From positions 26,608,090 through 26,672,089 of the forward strand of contig NC_083638.1 in assembly GCF_963576545.1 (NCBI RefSeq): DNA of 64,000 nucleotides. The letters run 5' to 3'. Source of the stretch: Limanda limanda (taxonomy: Eukaryota; Chordata; Actinopteri; Pleuronectiformes; Pleuronectidae). The translations under genes were made by a program, and so were the position numbers. Numbering within the stretch: the stretch's first letter is position 1; each line of letters opens with the position of its first letter. Below the pieces are notes generated by a model, which was not told the origin of the DNA, searched no databases, and worked only from the letters and a program-made list of their open reading frames with translations. Shown here piece after piece: positions 61,680-64,000 of this stretch.

Positions 61680-62793
61680 CACGGTTCTGACCACAGGTGC
61701 GCATTTCTTTGCTGGATCAAATCAGTGTTTCCACCTCTGGCGTCGGCTTGAGGTTGGGCTTCATTTTGTTGCCGTTTTTCTGAACTGACGAGAGGCTGGT
61801 TAGCAAGGAGAGGCTGAAGTGTCACACCAATCTGTGCCGTCATCACTGTGGCGTCGCTAAATGCCTGTTATTCAGAGAAAAAACACCCCCGCAGTCATCT
61901 CTCTCCACTTCATTCCATAATGCCTCCGTTCAACTCTGACGTCTGAGTGTATGTATTCAGCAATGTCTTTTCATTCGCTGCTGAACCTGCTGCAAAGCTC
62001 TTAAGTATTGAATCATGTTCTGAGAGTTAGGGAACGCAACCTAGTAAGCTACACAACTGAACCTGTGGTAGCAGAAGGTCTATTACTTTGTGTATTTCAC
62101 ATTATTCATATTTTATTTTCATATGGTAATGTAGGGAAATATTCTCGTAAATATCCTACAGGGACTGATCTGTATTCAGTAATATTCCATCAAAATCTTA
62201 CAAATTTAAATGTGGAGTCCCTGACATCCTGAAATCATTTATTCATAATTATAATTTTTTTGTCTTGTGTGCACAAAAATTAATCATTTCAGAATGTTGA
62301 GACACTAAAATTTAGGCCATATCTAAATTTTTAGAGCCAATTACATGGTTTTCTACTTGTTCACAGAATATGCAGATTTTCTTGGAAGTGAAACATTGTG
62401 CAATTTTCTGGTCCACCAAAACGTCCCATAATTCTCTGGGAAATCTGCACTGAGTGGATAGTATGATAGATGCCATGACACCATGATGCTCTGTTTAACC
62501 ATCAATCCATCCATCCATCTTGCCATATGATGTAATTTAAATACATATCATATTGTGTTATTCTCACTATGCTTAGTCATAATAGAGCACGCATGTCTCT
62601 TTAAAAGTGAATGTAAAAAATTGAATTCCTCAGTTTGTCTTTGAATCGTACTTTTGGCTTTTTGTCTGCCAACTCTTTGCTCAATTTGTGAAATTGCAAA
62701 ATTGCCATCTGTTTACCTGCAAAAAGAAAGCTTCACACTGAAAATGCTTCACTGTTTATCTACTTAGCACAAATATGGCTTGAAGTTTATCAT

Positions 62794-63287
62794 TTAAAGG
62801 GACTCTTACCTTTGTTGCATTTTTACACTTTTTTTGGATAAGGTTAAATTGGTATTAATAAGGTAATGACACTCTAAAATGCAAGACAGACCCACCAGGA
62901 GTAAAAACAAACAATTATTTCACTCTCATAATATTTAGTGAAAACTTCAACCAATAAAATTCTTCGGACTGAAGGACCTTATTGGCCCACAGACCTGTCT
63001 GTTTGCTGCATGGACATGCAGGTTTTCCGTCTGCTTCTTGTGGCGCATTCGGGCCCGCGTCATCAAGGCATGTGAATGTAAATGTATATAACTTACCGAA
63101 TCCATTGCTTTGGTAAACAAAAACTCACGTGCGTGCGCGGAGGCAGTAGATTGTAAGTCTGCTTGTAAATAAAGTTTCTTCAAAAAAACACCGCGGATGG
63201 GAACGAGGGGGTGGGGCATTGGAGGAAGGCGGGATGATTTGAATGTGCTGTAATTCTCAAATGCAACAAAGGTAAGAGTCCCTTTAA
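62794..63287. mobile_element. MITE with 29-bp perfect TIRs in ntrk3 intron 1
   Basis: The left end TTAAAGGGACTCTTACCTTT(GTTGCATTT) is repeated exactly inverted at the right end (29 of 29). Total 494 bp including a TTAA at each outer edge, compatible with a TTAA target duplication. The terminus AGGGACTC parallels the AGGGGACA terminus of the element at 11761. The minus-strand 90-codon frame inside is not a recognised protein. The perfect ends suggest a recent insertion. Confidence 0.85.
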
Positions 63288-64000
63288 TATCTTTAAATCT
63301 TCATGATCCACTCCGTTAAAGTCTCTGACTCATTTCCAAGGACTTATGTTATCCTTTAAAATTCCTCGTACTGTTACATTTATAATGATTAATCATTTAA
63401 TTTCAAGGAAGTGTCACTTTCAAGTGTTAGACGCCACCCTTTGCAACGAAGCTAGAGCAGGGACATTGGATCAAAGAGAACCTGTAGAGAATGAAGGAGC
63501 AGAATGATGAAACAGACCTTGATCTCTGACCTCCATGTGGAGGAAGGGAAATAAAAAAATCCCTTTTATGTCATTAAATATAAAATATAGGATGGAGGGT
63601 GTTAAAAAGAGCAATAGAAAAATTAAAGCTGCTACATCATTAGATACACCTATACACTTTGAATCAATCGGATTTGCACCGATTCGTCAGAAAGATTTTT
63701 GAGAAGTTGCCTCTCTCCTTTTTCACAGTTTTAAAATTTTAAAGCAGCTCAGCGCTGCTCTCAACTATTGATCCGTGAACACCTTCAACTACAAATCTTA
63801 CATGAGACCTGCCAGCTTGCTGATGCTGCCAAAGAAACCTGTTTTACACAGGAATGTTTCACAGGTCATTTTAGATGACCTGTGTGGGCTGGTAGTGCCC
63901 CCTGGTTCAGACACCGAGCATTACTCCGTTACATAAATTCAACGTTTTCTCTACCCCTTCAAACTCCAGTGCAGCCCACATATTGTGATTGTGTGTGTGT
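63288..64000. other. Intron 1 continuation, nothing recognised
   Basis: AT-rich intronic sequence up to the window end with no exon or repeat I can support, apart from a short (GT)n beginning at about 63987. Confidence 0.5.

Larger units (their letters stand above)
59067..64000 (+). other. ntrk3: ntrk3 intron 1 (5' portion)
   Basis: No further ntrk3 exon is recognisable after the exon-1 donor; the second coding exon, which should begin the leucine-rich repeats, is not in the window. The intron holds a 19-base poly-G run, (TC)n and (GA)n tracts, a (GT)n tract, an inverted-repeat MITE at 62794-63287, and unique AT-rich sequence at about 60740-61430 that looks regulatory. The long open frames between 59380 and 60736 are low-complexity artefacts of the TC/GA tracts. 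Confidence 0.85.

Noticed and set aside
62947..63219. 90-codon minus-strand frame inside the intron-1 MITE
   Set aside because: Lies wholly within a short TIR element with no transposase signature; chance frame.
1..64000. Search for CRISPR arrays, tRNA/rRNA genes, endogenous retroviruses with LTRs
   Set aside because: No spaced direct-repeat array, no tRNA A/B box pair with cloverleaf, no rRNA signature and no paired LTR or gag/pol/env remnant could be recognised.

Overview
The window is about 64 kb of vertebrate, almost certainly teleost fish, genomic DNA. The evidence is a split, intron-containing receptor gene, long (CA)n/(GT)n microsatellites, and a repeat content typical of ray-finned fish: a ZBED5-like hAT transposase relic, a Rex1/L2-like LINE, a Penelope-like GIY-YIG relic and several short inverted-repeat (MITE-like) elements. 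There is no prokaryotic gene organisation, CRISPR array, rRNA or tRNA that I can support.

Only one host protein-coding exon is recognisable. The first coding exon of ntrk3 (TrkC, the neurotrophin-3 receptor tyrosine kinase) lies on the + strand at 58825-59066. It encodes the signal peptide, the N-terminal cysteine cluster of the leucine-rich-repeat cap and three N-glycosylation sequons, and it ends in a consensus splice donor. Upstream are a GC/CpG-enriched putative leader with two overlapping upstream ORFs (58338-58475 and 58472-58534) and a probable promoter region. From 59067 to the window end is intron 1, which contains (TC)n/(GA)n, poly-G and (GT)n tracts and an inverted-repeat element.

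Layout: 1-2.1 kb holds a short repeat fragment and a decayed hAT transposase (minus strand). 2.1-7.9 kb is mostly unique sequence, with a pair of octamer-like motifs near 6.2 kb. 7.9-8.5 kb is a hAT-type non-autonomous repeat. 11.6-12.2 kb is a LINE 3' tail abutted by a perfect-TIR MITE. 13.1-14.8 kb holds two more DNA-transposon-like repeats. 18.8-22.2 kb has two copies of a fish repeat flanking a truncated LINE with recognisable reverse-transcriptase C-terminal coding. 24-28.7 kb has CA repeats, a repeat family copy and a TIR element with telomere-like interior. 29.3-29.9 and 44.15-44.57 kb are two copies of one repeat, the second abutting a Penelope-like endonuclease relic (43750-44151). 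32.6-37.8 kb has AAT-rich and other interspersed repeats. 44.6-57.8 kb is largely unannotated, with a (GT)n tract and a 55-nt hairpin at 54.2 kb.

The ~58 kb upstream of ntrk3 therefore reads as a gene-poor, probably regulatory, intergenic region (or partly upstream non-coding introns of ntrk3), seeded with transposon remnants. I found no convincing new multigene system. The most interesting items are the tandem uORFs ahead of ntrk3, the hairpin at 54196-54250, the MITE with 29-bp perfect TIRs inside ntrk3 intron 1, and candidate conserved regulatory stretches. All family assignments come from reading and recall; no database search was run.
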